Position numbers and translations under genes: made by a program. From positions 1 to 61,593 of the forward strand of contig NZ_NRRU01000017.1 in assembly GCF_016583785.1 (NCBI RefSeq): 61,593 nt of DNA. Reading direction: 5' to 3'. This stretch comes from Rubrivivax gelatinosus (lineage in GTDB: Bacteria; Pseudomonadota; Gammaproteobacteria; Burkholderiales; Burkholderiaceae_C). Within the stretch, counting starts at the first letter, position 1. Every line of letters starts with the position of its first letter. This document shows, in pieces, positions 27,104 to 38,422 of this stretch. A model generated the notes under the pieces. That model made no database searches, had not been told where the DNA came from, and worked only from the letters and a program-made list of their open reading frames with translations.

Positions 27104-27892
27104 TCAGGGACGCTCCGACAAACCGCTGGTATCCACCAGGTCACGATAGGCGTGCCAGCTCGCATGCGCGAGCCAGGGGACGACGACGACGAGGCCCAGC
27201 AGCGCGAGAGCCATGCCGAGCAGCGTCAACACGAGGATCAGCGCGGCCCACAGCGCCAGCGGCAGCGGGTCTTCCATCACGCTGCGCCAGCTGGTCAGCA
27301 CTGCCGCCAGCACGCCGACCTCGCGGTCCAGCAGCAGCGGCACCGCGACCACGGTCGACGCGAACAGCGGCGCCGCCAGCACGCCGCCGAGCAGCAGCCA
27401 GCTCTCGAACAGCCACGAGTCCGGCGCCAGCACGACCGACTGCACGAAGTCCATCGGCCCGGCGATCGGATGCGGCGCGAAACCGGCGATCAGCGAGCCC
27501 GAGGTCAGCACCCAGCCGGTGCCGGCGAAGGCCAGCAGCACGCCGAACAGCACCAACCGGCCGTCGCGTGGCCTCCACACCGCCAGCGACTCGGCGACGC
27601 TCAGGCGCCGGCCGCGCTGCAACTCTCGGCTGACCGCGTACAGCCCGGTCGCGACGATGGGCGCCACGAGCAGGAAACCGCTGAAGGCGCCGGCGATGAG
27701 CCAGAAGCGCTGCTCGACCAGCGCCAGCAGCAGCGCGCCGAAAGCGGCCGTGGCCAGCCCGTGAACGAGCCCGGGGGCCGGATTGCGCATCAGGTCGGCC
27801 CAGCCGCGGGCCAGCCAGCCCAGCGGCCGCAGCAGCGGGATGTGCCGCACGCCGAAACGGCGCGATTCCTCGAGAGCGGTGGAGTGGCGCAT
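27104..27892 (-). CDS. DUF2189 family multi-pass membrane protein
   Basis: 262 residues with about six hydrophobic helices. The N-terminal PLGWLARGWADLMRNPAPGL segment and the repeated FxLVAPIVATGLYAVSRE region are typical of DUF2189 proteins, found in many proteobacteria and often near cytochrome oxidase genes. No enzymatic motif is seen. A TATACC hexamer about 35 bases upstream on the minus strand may belong to its promoter. Heads the unit DUF2189-DUF2788-YitT. Confidence 0.85.
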   Translation of the reverse strand: MRHSTALEESRRFGVRHIPLLRPLGWLARGWADLMRNPAPGLVHGLATAAFGALLLALVEQRFWLIAGAFSGFLLVAPIVATGLYAVSRELQRGRRLSVAESLAVWRPRDGRLVLFGVLLAFAGTGWVLTSGSLIAGFAPHPIAGPMDFVQSVVLAPDSWLFESWLLLGGVLAAPLFASTVVAVPLLLDREVGVLAAVLTSWRSVMEDPLPLALWAALILVLTLLGMALALLGLVVVVPWLAHASWHAYRDLVDTSGLSERP

Positions 27893-27976
27893 GGCGGAGG
27901 GGAGTGGGGTGGCGATGCTCCCCGGTATAGCGGTCTCCCTTGACCCCAGACAAGCGGGGAATTGCCGTCGGCCGAT

Positions 27977-29056
27977 TCACCGGTCGTCCCCTGGCGCCGC
28001 CGGCGCGCCGGCGAGCACCTGCGCCGCCGCGGCCAGCGTCGCGGCGCCACCGTCGGCCAGCGTGAGCTGCTGCGCCTGGCCGAAGCGCTGGTAGTGGCGC
28101 GCCGTCGAGCGCGCGTAGATCGGGTCGTAGTGCTCGGCCAGCAGCTCCCGCACCAGTGTCGGGAAGTCGCCGCCGCGCGCCAGCTGCTGCCAGCGCTCGA
28201 CGGTGGCGGCGCCGCGCAGTTCGCGCAGCCGCGCCAGCAGCGCACACAGCGCCTCGGCGTCGGCGACCAGGTGCGCGTAGTCCTCGATCAGCAGCGCCAC
28301 GCGCGCGTCCAGCGGCATCTCCACCGCCAGGCAGGGGGCGTCACGCAGGCGATCGACCAGGTGTTCGGGCACACGCAGCCGGCCGATGGTGCGGCTTTCG
28401 CCTTCGACGAAGACCGGGCGCGTGGCGTCGAAACCGCGCAGCACCTGCCAGAGCCGGGTCTCGAAACCTTTTTGCGAAGGCTGCGGCATGCCCGGCACCG
28501 GCCCCAGCACCGAGCCGCGGTGGCAGGCCAGGCCTTCGAGGTCCAGCACCTGGGCTCCGGCGGCCGCGAGTGCGCCCAGCAGCCGGCTCTTGCCGCTGCC
28601 GGTGGCACCGCAGACCACGTGCAGGTCCAGCGCGTCGGGCAGGGTTTCCAGCTCGGCGACGACGGCACGCCGGAACTCGCGGTAGCCGCCGTCGAGCACC
28701 TGCACCGAGAAGCCGATCTGGTCCAGCACCAGCGACAGCGCGCCCGAGCGGTGGCCACCACGCCAGCAGTAGATCAGCGGGCGCCAGTCGCGCTCCAGCG
28801 TCAGCAGCTCGCGCTCGACATGGCTCGCGATGTTGCGTGCGACCAGGATCGCGCCGCGTTTGCGGGCCGCGAACGGCGAGACCTGCTTGTACTCGGTGCC
28901 GATGCTGGCGCGTTCGGCGTCGTTCAGCGAGGGCCAGTTGACGGCTCCGGGCAGGCGGTCCTCGGCGAACTCGCTTTCGCTGCGTGCGTCGATGACGGCG
29001 CTGAACTCGCCCAGGCGGGCGATGGCGTCGGCGGCGCTGATGCGGCGCAGGCTCAT
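27977..29056 (-). CDS. mnmH: tRNA 2-selenouridine / geranyl-2-thiouridine synthase
   Basis: 359 residues (symbol also selU). The N-terminal rhodanese domain carries the active-site loop IYCWRGGHRS (Cys about residue 95), and the C-terminal half is a P-loop domain with GATGSGKS around residue 150. It replaces sulfur by selenium at wobble uridine 34 of Lys, Glu and Gln tRNAs, through a geranylated intermediate. ATG 29056 (MSLRRISAADAIARL) is the conserved start. The selenophosphate synthase it depends on is not in the window. Confidence 0.93.
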   Translation of the reverse strand: MSLRRISAADAIARLGEFSAVIDARSESEFAEDRLPGAVNWPSLNDAERASIGTEYKQVSPFAARKRGAILVARNIASHVERELLTLERDWRPLIYCWRGGHRSGALSLVLDQIGFSVQVLDGGYREFRRAVVAELETLPDALDLHVVCGATGSGKSRLLGALAAAGAQVLDLEGLACHRGSVLGPVPGMPQPSQKGFETRLWQVLRGFDATRPVFVEGESRTIGRLRVPEHLVDRLRDAPCLAVEMPLDARVALLIEDYAHLVADAEALCALLARLRELRGAATVERWQQLARGGDFPTLVRELLAEHYDPIYARSTARHYQRFGQAQQLTLADGGAATLAAAAQVLAGAPAAPGDDR

Positions 29057-29111
29057 CGGCGCATCCCGGGGCCTGCGGCCGGCCCAGCCGCCCGGTACGA
29101 GTCCCGGGCGC

Positions 29112-31733
29112 TCATTTCGGAGCCGCGACGGCGTCGAGCAGTTCGCTCTCGACCTGCAACTGCGCGCGCGGCTGCTGCAGCGCCGGGCCGTCGACGAGGA
29201 AGGTGTCCTCGACACGCTCGCCCAGCGTCGTGACCTTGGCCAGCTGCAGGTTGATGCGGTGGCGCGCGAGCACGCGGGCGATCGCGTACAGCAGGCCCGA
29301 GCGGTCGCTGGCGGTCACCGTCAGCAGCCAGCGCTGGGCGCGTTCGTCGGGCGCCAGCGTCACGCGCGGCACCACCGGGAACGAGCGCACCCGGCGCGAA
29401 ACCCGGCCCTGGCTGGGCTGCGGCAGCGGCCCCGACGAGGCCAGCGCCGCCGCCGCCTGGTTCTCGACCAGCGCGATCAGGTCGCGGTAGGCCGCCGGGC
29501 TGGTGTCGGCAAGCCGGGTGCTGATGACCTGGAAGGTGTCCAGGGCGTAGCCGGCACGCGTGGTGTGGATCTTGGCGTCCAGGATGCTGAAGCCGGCGCC
29601 GTCGAAGTAGCCGCAGATGCGTGCGAACAGGTCGGGCCGGTCGGGCGAATAGACCAGCACCTGCAGCCCGTCGCCGACCGAGGACGGCCGCGCCCGCACC
29701 ACCGGCACCGCGCTCTCGATGTGGCGCCATAGCGAACGTGCGTGCCAGGCGATGTCGGCGGCTTCGTGGCGCGCGAAGTAGCTGACTTCCAGCGTCTTCC
29801 ACAGCGGCAGCTCGGTGCCGGGCAGGGCGGTGTGCAGCGCCAGGATCTGGCGCGCGTCGTGTTTGCGCGCCTCGATCTCGGCGTCGACGTTGGGGTGCGA
29901 ACCGCCGAGCGCACGCAGCGTCAGCCGGAACAGGTCTTCCAGCAGCTTGCCCTTCCAGGCGTTCCAGACGCGTGGGCTGGTGCCGCGGATGTCGGCCACC
30001 GTCAGCAGGTACAGGCCGATCAGCCGGCGCTCGTCGCCGACCAGGCGCGCGAAATCGGCGATGACCTCGGTGTCCGACAGGTCCTCCTTCTGCGCGATGC
30101 GGCTCATCGTCAGGTGATGCCGCACCAGGAACTCGACCAACTGGCTGTCGGCACGCGCCAGGCCGTGGTCGCGGCAGAAACGCCGCACCTCGGCGGCGCC
30201 GAGTTCGGAGTGGTCGCCGCCGCGGCCCTTGGCGACGTCGTGGAACAGCGCCGCGATGTAGAGCAGCTCGGGGTGGTCCCACTGCGCCGCGAGCTGGCTG
30301 CAGAAGGTGTACTCGTGCGCATGCTCGGGGATGAAGAAGCGGCGCACGTTGCGCAGCACCATCAGGATGTGCTGGTCCACGGTGTAGACGTGGAACAGGT
30401 CGTGCTGCATGCGCCCGACGATGCGTCGGAAGACCCAGAGGTAGCGCCCCAGCACCGAGGTCGAGTTCAGCAGCCGGAAGGCGTGCGTCAGGCCGGTGGG
30501 CTGGCGCAGGATCTCCATGAACAGCGTCCGGTTCTTCGGATCGCGGCGGAACTTGCCGTCCATCACGCTGCGCGAGTTGTAGAGCGCACGCAGCGTGCGC
30601 GACGACAAGCCCTGGATGCCGGTTTCCTGCGCGAAGACGAGGAAGGTCTCGAGGATGGCGTCGGGGTGCTGCAGGTAGAGGTCGTCGCTGGCGACCTCGA
30701 GCATGCCGGCGCGGTCGAGGAAACGCTCGCTGATCGGGCGCGCCGGCGCGGCCTCCGACCCGTTGACGCGCTCCTCGATGTTCATCATCAGGATCTGGTT
30801 CAACTGCGCCACCGCCTTGGCCGCCCAGTAGTAGCGGTGCATCAGCACCTCGGAGCTGCGCTGGCCCTTGGTCGGGTGGTAGCCGAAGCTCTCGGCGACG
30901 GCGGTCTGCAGGTCGAAGACGAGGCGGTCCTCGCGCCGTCCGGCGACCACGTGCAGCCGGGCGCGGATCAGCTTCAAGGTGCCTTCGTGGCGCGCCAGCT
31001 GGCCGGCTTCGAACGGCGTCACCAGCCCCTTGGCGGCGAGCTCGCTCCAGGTGCGGCCCAGGCCGGCGGCGCGTGCCACCCAGATGACGACCTGCAGGTC
31101 GCGCAGGCCACCCGGGCTTTCCTTGCAGTTGGGCTCGAGCGAATACGGCGTGCCCTCGTACTTGACGTGGCGCTGCTGCATCTCCAGCGTCTTGGCGCGC
31201 AGGAAGGCGGCCGGGTCGACCGCCTGCATCGTCGTGTCGCGGAAGGTGGCGTAGAGCTTGCGCGCGCCGCAGATCAGCCGCGACTCGAGCAGCGCCGTCT
31301 GCACCGTGATGTCGCGCGCCGCCTCCAGCTGGCATTCGTCGAGCGTGCGCACCGACGAGCCGATCTCCAGACCGATGTCCCAGCAGGCGGTGATGAAGCC
31401 CTCGACCGAGGCGCGCAGCGCGTCGCCGCCGTCGACGTCGGCCGGCAGCAGCACCAGCACGTCGACGTCGGAGTAGGGGAAGAGTTCACCGCGGCCGTAG
31501 CCGCCGACGGCCACCAGCGCCGCCCCCGGCGGCATGCCGGCATGTGTCCACAGGTCGGCCAGCGTCGCGTCGACGTGGCGCGCCAGCGCCCTGAGCATCT
31601 GCTTGGCCAGCGTCGTGGTCGACCGCGCCGAGCGGAAATGGCCGACGATCGCGGCCTTGCCGTCGCGGAAACGCGAGCGCAGCGCCGCGACGCTGCCCGG
31701 TGCCCGGTGGGCGGCCTCCAGCAGCGCCGACAT
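29112..31733 (-). CDS. glnD: Bifunctional PII uridylyltransferase / uridylyl-removing enzyme
   Basis: 873 residues. It senses glutamine and modifies the PII nitrogen regulator. The nucleotidyltransferase site [19 protein letters not shown] lies at about 77-95. The HD domain for removal of UMP has [17 protein letters not shown] in the middle of the protein, and two ACT domains occupy the last ~190 residues. Length is normal for the family. The ATG sits three bases after the map stop, so the two are likely one transcript. Confidence 0.97.
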   Translation of the reverse strand: MSALLEAAHRAPGSVAALRSRFRDGKAAIVGHFRSARSTTTLAKQMLRALARHVDATLADLWTHAGMPPGAALVAVGGYGRGELFPYSDVDVLVLLPADVDGGDALRASVEGFITACWDIGLEIGSSVRTLDECQLEAARDITVQTALLESRLICGARKLYATFRDTTMQAVDPAAFLRAKTLEMQQRHVKYEGTPYSLEPNCKESPGGLRDLQVVIWVARAAGLGRTWSELAAKGLVTPFEAGQLARHEGTLKLIRARLHVVAGRREDRLVFDLQTAVAESFGYHPTKGQRSSEVLMHRYYWAAKAVAQLNQILMMNIEERVNGSEAAPARPISERFLDRAGMLEVASDDLYLQHPDAILETFLVFAQETGIQGLSSRTLRALYNSRSVMDGKFRRDPKNRTLFMEILRQPTGLTHAFRLLNSTSVLGRYLWVFRRIVGRMQHDLFHVYTVDQHILMVLRNVRRFFIPEHAHEYTFCSQLAAQWDHPELLYIAALFHDVAKGRGGDHSELGAAEVRRFCRDHGLARADSQLVEFLVRHHLTMSRIAQKEDLSDTEVIADFARLVGDERRLIGLYLLTVADIRGTSPRVWNAWKGKLLEDLFRLTLRALGGSHPNVDAEIEARKHDARQILALHTALPGTELPLWKTLEVSYFARHEAADIAWHARSLWRHIESAVPVVRARPSSVGDGLQVLVYSPDRPDLFARICGYFDGAGFSILDAKIHTTRAGYALDTFQVISTRLADTSPAAYRDLIALVENQAAAALASSGPLPQPSQGRVSRRVRSFPVVPRVTLAPDERAQRWLLTVTASDRSGLLYAIARVLARHRINLQLAKVTTLGERVEDTFLVDGPALQQPRAQLQVESELLDAVAAPK

Positions 31734-31736
31734 GGC

Positions 31737-32576
31737 TCAGGAAGCGGCGACGGCGGCGCTGCCGACGAAGGCCGGCGGCGGCGGGCTGCCGGCCGACAGC
31801 GTCAGCACCTCGTAGCCGGTGTCGGTGACGAGCACCGTGTGCTCCCACTGCGCCGACAGCGAGCGGTCGCGCGTGACGATGGTCCAGCCGTCGTAGGGGC
31901 GGTTGCCCTTGCGGTCTTCCTTGATCTCGCGCCGGCCGGCGTTGATCATCGGCTCGATCGTGAAGATCATGCCCGGCACCAGCTCCTCGAGCGTGCCCGG
32001 GCGGCCGTAGTGCAGCACCTGCGGTTCCTCGTGGAAGCGGCGGCCGACGCCATGGCCGCAGAACTCGCGCACGATCGAGAAGCCGGCGTTCTCGGCGAAG
32101 GTCTGGATCGCGTGGCCGATGTCGCCCAGGCGCGCGCCCGGGCGCACCTTGACGATGCCCTTCCACATCGCTTCATAGGTGATCTGGCACAGCCGGCGCG
32201 CGGCGATCGAGCCTTCGCCGACGACGAACATGCGGCTGTTGTCGCCGTGGAAGCCGTCCTTGATGATCGTGACGTCGATGTTCAGGATGTCGCCGTTCTT
32301 CAGCGGGCGCTCGTCCGGGATGCCGTGGCAGACGACGTCGTTGAGCGAGGTGCACAGCGAAGCCGGGTAGGGCGGGTAGCCCGGCGGCTGGTAGTTCAGC
32401 GTCGCCGGAACGCCCCCCTGGACTTCGACCATGTGCTCGTGCGCCAGGCGGTCGATCTCTTTGGTCGTGACGCCCGCACGCACGTACGGGGTCAGCATGT
32501 CCAGCACTTCCGACGCCAGGCGGCACGCGAGGCGCATCGCCTCGATCTCCTCGGCGTTCTTGATCGCAATCGTCAT
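31737..32576 (-). CDS. map: Methionine aminopeptidase, type I
   Basis: 279 residues. It removes the N-terminal methionine from nascent proteins with a two-metal centre. The motifs [26 protein letters not shown] (metal Asp residues), [10 protein letters not shown] (His), FTIEPM (Glu) and WEHTVLVT (Glu) are all present in order. Start ATG 32576 gives the standard [16 protein letters not shown]-terminus. GATAAT ends six bases before it and no Shine-Dalgarno sequence is visible. Divergent from purL across only 39 bases. Confidence 0.97.
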   Translation of the reverse strand: MTIAIKNAEEIEAMRLACRLASEVLDMLTPYVRAGVTTKEIDRLAHEHMVEVQGGVPATLNYQPPGYPPYPASLCTSLNDVVCHGIPDERPLKNGDILNIDVTIIKDGFHGDNSRMFVVGEGSIAARRLCQITYEAMWKGIVKVRPGARLGDIGHAIQTFAENAGFSIVREFCGHGVGRRFHEEPQVLHYGRPGTLEELVPGMIFTIEPMINAGRREIKEDRKGNRPYDGWTIVTRDRSLSAQWEHTVLVTDTGYEVLTLSAGSPPPPAFVGSAAVAAS

Positions 32577-32615
32577 CCCGGGATTATCCCATCGGGCCCC
32601 GTAAAATCCCGGCGC
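32577..32615. promoter_or_regulatory. Compact mirrored divergent promoters of map (-) and purL (+)
   Basis: An inverted repeat, CCGGGATT (32578-32585) and AATCCCGG (32605-32612), frames the 39-base intergenic region. Minus strand: GATAAT (complement of 32583-32588) is a -10 candidate six bases before the map ATG. Plus strand: TAAAAT (32602-32607) lies eight bases before the purL ATG. With a 17-base spacer each would use CGGGAT from the repeat as its -35. Both messages would then begin at or next to the start codon. Confidence 0.5.
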
Positions 32616-35600
32616 ATGGCTTCTTCCGCCCCGCAACTACTGCACTACGAGGGCGGCAACGCGCTCTCCCCCTTCCGCACCCGCTCGCTGCTCGCGCGGC
32701 TGCAGTCGGCCTGTCCCCGCGTCGCCGCCGTCGCCGCCCGCCACGTGCACTGGGCGGCCTTCGACGCCGCGCCCGACGCCGCCACGCGTGAGCGCCTGGC
32801 GGCGCTGCTCGAGGTCGGCGATCCGTATGCCGGCCCGGGCGACGGTGAACTCTTCGTCGTCATGCCGCGCCTGGGCACCGTCAGCCCGTGGGCGAGCAAG
32901 GCCACCGACATCGCGCACAACTGCGGCCTGAAGCTGCACCGCGTCGAGCGTGTCACCGAGTACCGGCTGACGTTGAAGACGGGGCTGTTCGGCGGCGCCA
33001 AGGCGCTGGCCGCCGACGAGCGCGCCGCGCTCGCCGCCGTGCTGCACGACCGCATGACCGAGAGCGTGGCCTTCGAACGCGGCTCGGCAGCCCACCTGTT
33101 CGACGCCCAGGCGGCCGAGCCGCTGGCCCACGTCGACGTGCTGGGCCACGGCCGCGAGGCGCTGGTGCAGGCCAACGTCGAGTTCGGCCTGGCGCTGTCG
33201 GGCGACGAGATCGACTACCTCGTCGAGGCCTTCGGCAAGCTCGGCCGCAACCCCAGCGACGTCGAGCTGATGATGTTCGCGCAGGCCAACAGCGAGCACT
33301 GCCGGCACAAGATCTTCAACGCCGAGTTCACGATCGACGGCCAGAAGCAGCCGCTGTCGATGTTCGGCATGATCCGCCACACCGAGAAGACCTCGCCCCA
33401 GCACAGCATCGTCGCCTACAGCGACAACGCCGCAGTGATGGAAGGCGGCCCGCTCGAGCGCTGGCTGCCGCAGGGCTGGACCGACGCGCCGATCTACGGC
33501 GCGCGCGCCGAGACCGCGCACGTGCTGATGAAGGTCGAGACGCACAACCACCCGACGGCGATCTCGCCCTTCCCGGGTGCGGCCACCGGTGCCGGCGGCG
33601 AGATCCGCGACGAAGGCGCGACCGGCCGCGGCGCCAAGCCCAAGGCGGGCCTGACCGGCTTCTCGGTCGGCAACCTGCACCTGCCGGGAACGAACGAGCC
33701 CTGGGAGCGCGACGACATCGGCCGCCCCGGCCACATCGCCAGCGCCCTGCAGATCATGACCGAGGGCCCGCTCGGCGGCGCAGCCTTCAACAACGAGTTC
33801 GGCCGGCCCAACCTGGGCGGCTACTTCCGTGTCTACGAGCAGACGGTCGCCGGCGTGCGCCGCGGCTACCACAAGCCGATCATGATCGCCGGCGGCATCG
33901 GCTCGATCAGCGACAGCCAGACGCACAAGCTGCCTTTCGGCGCCGGCACGCTGCTGGTGCAGCTGGGCGGCCCGGGCATGCGCATCGGCATGGGCGGCGG
34001 CGCCGCCAGCTCGATGGCCGCCGGCACCAATGCCGCGGCCCTGGACTTCGACTCGGTACAGCGCGGCAACCCCGAGATCCAGCGCCGCGCGCAGGAGGTC
34101 ATCAACCACTGCTGGGCATTGGGAGAGGCCAACCCCGTCGTCGCGATCCACGACGTCGGCGCCGGCGGCATCAGCAACGCCTTCCCGGAGCTGGTCGATG
34201 GCGCCGGGCAGGGCGCCCGTTTCGACCTGCGCAAGGTGCCGCTGGAAGAGACCGGCCTGGCACCGAAGGAAATCTGGTGCAACGAGAGCCAGGAGCGCTA
34301 CGTGCTGGCGATCGCGCCCGAAGGCCTGGCGGCCTTCGAGGCGATGTGCGCGCGCGAGCGCTGCCCCTACGCCGTTGTCGGCGTCGCCACCTCCGACCGT
34401 GAGCTCGTCGTCGAGGACGGCGAGCAAGCCGTGATCGACATGCCGATGGACGTGCTGCTGGGCAAGCCGCCCAAGATGCACCGCGACGTCGCCCGCATCG
34501 AACGCACCGAGGCGCCCCTGGACCTGACCGGCGTGAAGCTGGAGCAGGTGGCACTCGACGTGCTGCGCCACCCGACGGTGGCGAGCAAACGTTTCCTGAT
34601 CACGATCGGCGACCGCACGGTCGGCGGACTGAACCACCGCGACCCGATGGTCGGCCCCTGGCAGGTGCCGGTGGCCGACTGCGCGGTGACGCTGGCCGAC
34701 TACGCCGGTTTCCGCGGCGAGGCTTTTGCCATGGGCGAACGCACCCCGCTGGCCTCGCTGAACGCGCCGGCCTCGGGCCGCATGGCGGTGGCCGAAGCCA
34801 TCCTGAACCTGCTGGCCGCTCCGATCGAGCTGCCGCGTGTCAAGCTCAGCGCCAACTGGATGGCCGCCTGCGGCGAGCCGGGCGAAGACGCGGCGCTGTA
34901 CGACACCGTCAAGGCCGTCGGCCTGGAGCTGTGCCCGGCGCTGGGCGTCGGCATCCCGGTCGGCAAGGACTCCTTGTCGATGAAGACGCGCTGGAGCGAA
35001 GGCGGCGAAACGCGCCAGGTCACTGCGCCGGTGTCGCTGATCGCCACCGCCTTTGCCACGCTGGCCGACGTGCGCGGCACGCTGACGCCGCAGTTGCAGC
35101 CCGGCGACACGGCGCTGCTGCTGGTCGACCTGGGCGCCGGCCGCAACCGCATGGGCGGCTCGATGCTGGCCCAGGTGCTGGGCGGCTTCGGCGACGAGGT
35201 GCCGGACCTGGACGACCCGCAGCGCCTGAAGGCGCTGGTCGCCGCCGTCAACGAACTGCGCGCCGCCGGCACGCTGCTGGCCTACCACGACCGCAGCGAC
35301 GGCGGCCTCTGGGCGACGGTCTGCGAGATGGCCTTCGCCGGCCACGTCGGCGTCAGCCTGAACGTCGACATTCTCGTCACCGAAGGCGACGGCATCGCCG
35401 ACAGCCGCGCCGACTTCGGCGACTCGAAGAACTGGGCGACCCAGGTCGCCGAGCGCCGCAAGGAGCTGACGCTCAAGGCCTTGTTCACCGAGGAACTGGG
35501 CGTGGTGCTGCAGGTGCCGCGCGCGCAGCGCGACGCCGCGATCGCGGTGCTGCGCACGCACGGGCTGTCGGCGCACACCCACGTCGTCGGCAAGACCAAC

Positions 35601-36596
35601 GAACGCGGCGCGGTCGAGGTCTGGCGCGACACCCAGCTGCAGTTCGGCGCCCCGCTGCGCGAGCTGCACCAGCAGTGGGACGAAGTCAGCTGGCGCATCG
35701 CGCGCGAACGCGACAACCCCGAGAGTGCCGACGGCGAACATGCCGCCGCCGGCCTTGCCGACGACCCGGGCCTGCATCTGCACCTGAGCTTCGACCCGGC
35801 CGAGGACGTGGCCGCGCCCTACGTGCATGTCGCGCGGCCCAAGGTCGCGATCCTGCGCGAGCAGGGCGTCAACTCGCATGTCGAGATGAGCTACGCGATG
35901 CACCAGGCGGGCTTCGACACCTACGACGTGCACATGAGCGACCTGCAGGCCGGGCGCGCGCGCCTGGACGCCTTCCAGGCCTTCGTCGCCTGCGGCGGTT
36001 TCAGCTACGGCGACACGCTGGGCGCCGGCGAAGGCTGGGCGCGTTCGATCCGCTTCAACCCGGTGCTGGAGCAGCAGTTCGCCGCCTTCTTCGCCCGGCC
36101 CGACACGATCGCCCTGGGCGTCTGCAACGGCTGCCAGATGCTGGCGGCGCTGTCGCCGATGATCCCGGGCGCCGAGCACTGGCCGACCTTCACGCGCAAC
36201 AGGAGCGAGCAGTTCGAGGCCCGGCTGTCGCTGGTCGAGGTGCTGGCCAGCCCCAGCGTGTTCTTCGAGGGCATGGCTGGCAGCCGCATCCCGATCGCGG
36301 TTGCGCACGGCGAAGGTTTTGCCGACTTCTCGCAGCGTGGCGACGCGGCCCAGGTGCTGCGCGCGATGCGTTTCGTCGACCACCACGGCCGGCCGACCGA
36401 AGCCTACCCGGCGAACCCGAACGGCAGCCCCGACGGGCTCACCTCGGTGACCACCGCCGACGGCCGCTTCACCGCGCTGATGCCGCACCCGGAGCGGGTG
36501 TTCCGCAACATCCAGATGAGCTGGACTTCGGGCGACAAGAGCGCCTTCAGCCCCTGGATGCGCATGTTCCGCAACGCGCGTCGTTCGCTGGGCTGA
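32616..36596 (+). CDS. purL: Phosphoribosylformylglycinamidine synthase, large single-chain form
   Basis: 1326 residues, the proteobacterial one-chain form, converting FGAR, glutamine and ATP to FGAM in purine synthesis. Visible signatures include [36 protein letters not shown] (ATP-binding core), [10 protein letters not shown] and the C-terminal glutaminase domain with nucleophile Cys in [12 protein letters not shown] and the His-Glu pair in [13 protein letters not shown] 32616 gives the usual start [20 protein letters not shown]. Longer readings of the frame run far back through glnD and map and are artefacts. Confidence 0.98.
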   Translation: MASSAPQLLHYEGGNALSPFRTRSLLARLQSACPRVAAVAARHVHWAAFDAAPDAATRERLAALLEVGDPYAGPGDGELFVVMPRLGTVSPWASKATDIAHNCGLKLHRVERVTEYRLTLKTGLFGGAKALAADERAALAAVLHDRMTESVAFERGSAAHLFDAQAAEPLAHVDVLGHGREALVQANVEFGLALSGDEIDYLVEAFGKLGRNPSDVELMMFAQANSEHCRHKIFNAEFTIDGQKQPLSMFGMIRHTEKTSPQHSIVAYSDNAAVMEGGPLERWLPQGWTDAPIYGARAETAHVLMKVETHNHPTAISPFPGAATGAGGEIRDEGATGRGAKPKAGLTGFSVGNLHLPGTNEPWERDDIGRPGHIASALQIMTEGPLGGAAFNNEFGRPNLGGYFRVYEQTVAGVRRGYHKPIMIAGGIGSISDSQTHKLPFGAGTLLVQLGGPGMRIGMGGGAASSMAAGTNAAALDFDSVQRGNPEIQRRAQEVINHCWALGEANPVVAIHDVGAGGISNAFPELVDGAGQGARFDLRKVPLEETGLAPKEIWCNESQERYVLAIAPEGLAAFEAMCARERCPYAVVGVATSDRELVVEDGEQAVIDMPMDVLLGKPPKMHRDVARIERTEAPLDLTGVKLEQVALDVLRHPTVASKRFLITIGDRTVGGLNHRDPMVGPWQVPVADCAVTLADYAGFRGEAFAMGERTPLASLNAPASGRMAVAEAILNLLAAPIELPRVKLSANWMAACGEPGEDAALYDTVKAVGLELCPALGVGIPVGKDSLSMKTRWSEGGETRQVTAPVSLIATAFATLADVRGTLTPQLQPGDTALLLVDLGAGRNRMGGSMLAQVLGGFGDEVPDLDDPQRLKALVAAVNELRAAGTLLAYHDRSDGGLWATVCEMAFAGHVGVSLNVDILVTEGDGIADSRADFGDSKNWATQVAERRKELTLKALFTEELGVVLQVPRAQRDAAIAVLRTHGLSAHTHVVGKTNERGAVEVWRDTQLQFGAPLRELHQQWDEVSWRIARERDNPESADGEHAAAGLADDPGLHLHLSFDPAEDVAAPYVHVARPKVAILREQGVNSHVEMSYAMHQAGFDTYDVHMSDLQAGRARLDAFQAFVACGGFSYGDTLGAGEGWARSIRFNPVLEQQFAAFFARPDTIALGVCNGCQMLAALSPMIPGAEHWPTFTRNRSEQFEARLSLVEVLASPSVFFEGMAGSRIPIAVAHGEGFADFSQRGDAAQVLRAMRFVDHHGRPTEAYPANPNGSPDGLTSVTTADGRFTALMPHPERVFRNIQMSWTSGDKSAFSPWMRMFRNARRSLG

Positions 36597-36603
36597 CGCC
36601 CCC

Positions 36604-36629
36604 CGGGCCCGGCCGCCGCGCCGGGCCCG
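36604..36629 (+). terminator. Hairpin after purL
   Basis: A perfect 10-bp stem (CGGGCCCGGC / GCCGGGCCCG) with a 6-base loop starts seven bases after the purL stop. No T-tract follows, so efficiency is uncertain. The remaining 145 bases before the ABC-F gene show nothing else I can name; a GGAGG at 36746-36750 is rather far (24 bases) from the chosen start. Confidence 0.5.
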
Positions 36630-36774
36630 ACCACGCTTCTGCACTGCACGCCACCGCCGGCTCGCGCCGGCCCTAGTCCGGAGTTTCTGCCCATGCGCCA
36701 TTGATGCCGCCGTCCCCGTGACGGCCTTCGTCCCTCCTACCGCTCGGAGGACCTGGGGCATCGAGACGCATGCA

Positions 36775-38373
36775 ATGACACAAACTCTGCTGACGCTGGA
36801 CGGCGTCGCTTTCTCCCTTGCCGACGGCCGGCCGCTGTTCGCCGGCCTCAGCGAAACCTTCGACCGCCGCCGCACCGGCCTGGTCGGCCGCAACGGCATC
36901 GGCAAGACCGTGCTCGGCCGGCTGCTGGCCGGCGAGCTGGCGCCTTCGGCCGGCCGCGTGCTGCGCCAGGGGCGGGTGTACCGCCTGGCGCAGCAGCTCG
37001 CGCCCGAGGGCACGACGCTGGCGCAGCTGGCCGGCGTGCACGAGGCTTTGCAGGCGCTGGACCGCATCGAAGCCGGCGCCGGCGGCGAACACGATTTCGA
37101 GATCCTGGCCGAGCGCTGGGACCTGCGCGCGCGGCTGCAGGCCGAGCTGCAGCGTGCCGGGCTGCCGCCGCTGGCGCCCGAGACGCCGGCGGCGCGGCTG
37201 AGCGGCGGCCAGGCGATGCGGGTCGCACTCGCCGGCGCCTGGCTGGCCGACGCCGACTTTCTGATCCTGGACGAACCCAGCAACCACCTCGACCGCGCCG
37301 GGCGCCAGGCCTTGCTGGCGCAGCTGGCCCGCTGGCAGGGCGGGCTGCTCGTCATCAGCCATGACCGCGAGCTGCTGGAGACGATGCAGGCCATCGTCGA
37401 ACTCTCCCCGCTGGGCCTGCGGCGCTATGGCGGCGGCTGGAGTTTCCATGCCGAACAGCAGGCGCAGCAGCGCTGCGACGCCGCCGACGAGCTGGCGCGG
37501 CGCCAGCTGGAGCGCCGGCGCGAAACCGCGGCGCTGCAGCGCGAACACGAGCGCCAGCAGCAGCGCCAGGCACGCGGCCGGCGCGAGCGCGCCGACGGCA
37601 GCCAGCCCAAGCTCGTGCTCGACGCGCGCCAGGAGCGCAGCGAAGCCACCACCGGGCGCCTGCAGCGCCGCCACGACACACGCCGGGCCGAACTCGAGGC
37701 CCAGGTGCGCGCCGCTGCCGCGCGTGTGGTCGAGGACACGGCCATCGTCGTGCCGCCGCTGCCGCCGGCGGTGCTGCCGAACGAGGTGCTGGTGTTCGAC
37801 GGCGAGCTGCCCTTCGTTGCCCCGCCGCTGGCGCGGCTGTCGCTCGTGCTGCAGGGCGCGACCCGGCTGGCGGTGACGGGCCCCAACGGCTGCGGCAAGT
37901 CGACGCTGCTGCGTGTGCTCGCCGGGCGCCTGGCGCCGGCCGCCGGGCGCTGCGAACGCCGCGTCGCATGCGCCTGGCTGGACCAGCGCCTGGCCGACCT
38001 GGAGCCGTCGCAACCGGCGATCGAGTGGCTGCGCGCCGCCTGCCGCCAGCGACCCGAAGCCGAGCTGCACACCCGGCTGGCCCAGCTCGGCCTGGCTGCG
38101 GCGACGCTCGGCAGCGTCTGCGGCGCGCTCAGCGGTGGCGAACGGCTGAAGCTCGCGCTGGCCCGCGCGCTGCTGGCCGACGAGCCGGCGCGCCTGCTGC
38201 TGCTGGACGAACCCGGCAACCACCTCGACCTGGCGACACTGCAGGCGCTGGAGGCGATGCTGCGCGGCTGGCGCGGCGCGCTCGTCGTCGTCTCGCACGA
38301 CGAGGCGTTTCTCGCTGCGCTCGCGTTGCACGAGCGGCTGGAGGCGACGCCGCAGGGCTGGTGTCGGAGCTGA
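36775..38373 (+). CDS. ABC-F type ATPase (Uup/Ybit-like, no membrane domain)
   Basis: 532 residues with two ABC cassettes. The first has Walker A GRNGIGKTVLG, signature LSGGQAMRVALAGAW and Walker B LILDEPSNHLD; the second has GPNGCGKSTLLR, LSGGERLKLALARAL and LLLLDEPGNHLD. A charged, helical linker (about 225-300, rich in Arg/Gln/Glu) joins them. ABC-F proteins act on the ribosome; some give antibiotic protection. The first Walker A has Val after GKT, slightly unusual. The start is uncertain: ATG 36775 gives the first conserved residues. Not the same subgroup as the YheS-like protein at 52087-54063. Confidence 0.85.
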   Translation: MTQTLLTLDGVAFSLADGRPLFAGLSETFDRRRTGLVGRNGIGKTVLGRLLAGELAPSAGRVLRQGRVYRLAQQLAPEGTTLAQLAGVHEALQALDRIEAGAGGEHDFEILAERWDLRARLQAELQRAGLPPLAPETPAARLSGGQAMRVALAGAWLADADFLILDEPSNHLDRAGRQALLAQLARWQGGLLVISHDRELLETMQAIVELSPLGLRRYGGGWSFHAEQQAQQRCDAADELARRQLERRRETAALQREHERQQQRQARGRRERADGSQPKLVLDARQERSEATTGRLQRRHDTRRAELEAQVRAAAARVVEDTAIVVPPLPPAVLPNEVLVFDGELPFVAPPLARLSLVLQGATRLAVTGPNGCGKSTLLRVLAGRLAPAAGRCERRVACAWLDQRLADLEPSQPAIEWLRAACRQRPEAELHTRLAQLGLAAATLGSVCGALSGGERLKLALARALLADEPARLLLLDEPGNHLDLATLQALEAMLRGWRGALVVVSHDEAFLAALALHERLEATPQGWCRS

Positions 38374-38379
38374 AAACAA

Positions 38380-38403
38380 AACCGGCGCCCGAAGGCGCCG
38401 GTT
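38380..38403. terminator. Bidirectional hairpin terminator between the ABC-F and Tim44-like genes
   Basis: A perfect 10-bp stem (AACCGGCGCC / GGCGCCGGTT) closed by the tetraloop CGAA. On the minus strand it is followed by TTGTTTTC, a good tract for ending the Tim44-like transcript. On the plus strand it comes six bases after the ABC-F stop. Confidence 0.8.
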
Positions 38404-38422
38404 CAGGCTGCTGGCAGCGAGC

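Noticed and set aside
29742..32615. A 2284-codon plus-strand frame running into purL
   Set aside because: Its first ~960 codons are antisense to glnD and map and show only low-complexity Arg/Ala/Gly sequence. The purL homology begins exactly at ATG 32616.
32637..37394. A 1585-codon minus-strand frame opposite purL and the ABC-F gene
   Set aside because: Lies entirely antisense to two well-supported genes. Composition is the Arg/Ala/Val/His-rich shadow typical of high-GC DNA, with no domain recognised.
36775..38373. ABC transporter ATPase of a membrane transport system
   Set aside because: Two cassettes on one chain with a charged linker, no adjacent permease or binding protein. This is the ABC-F (ribosome) architecture.
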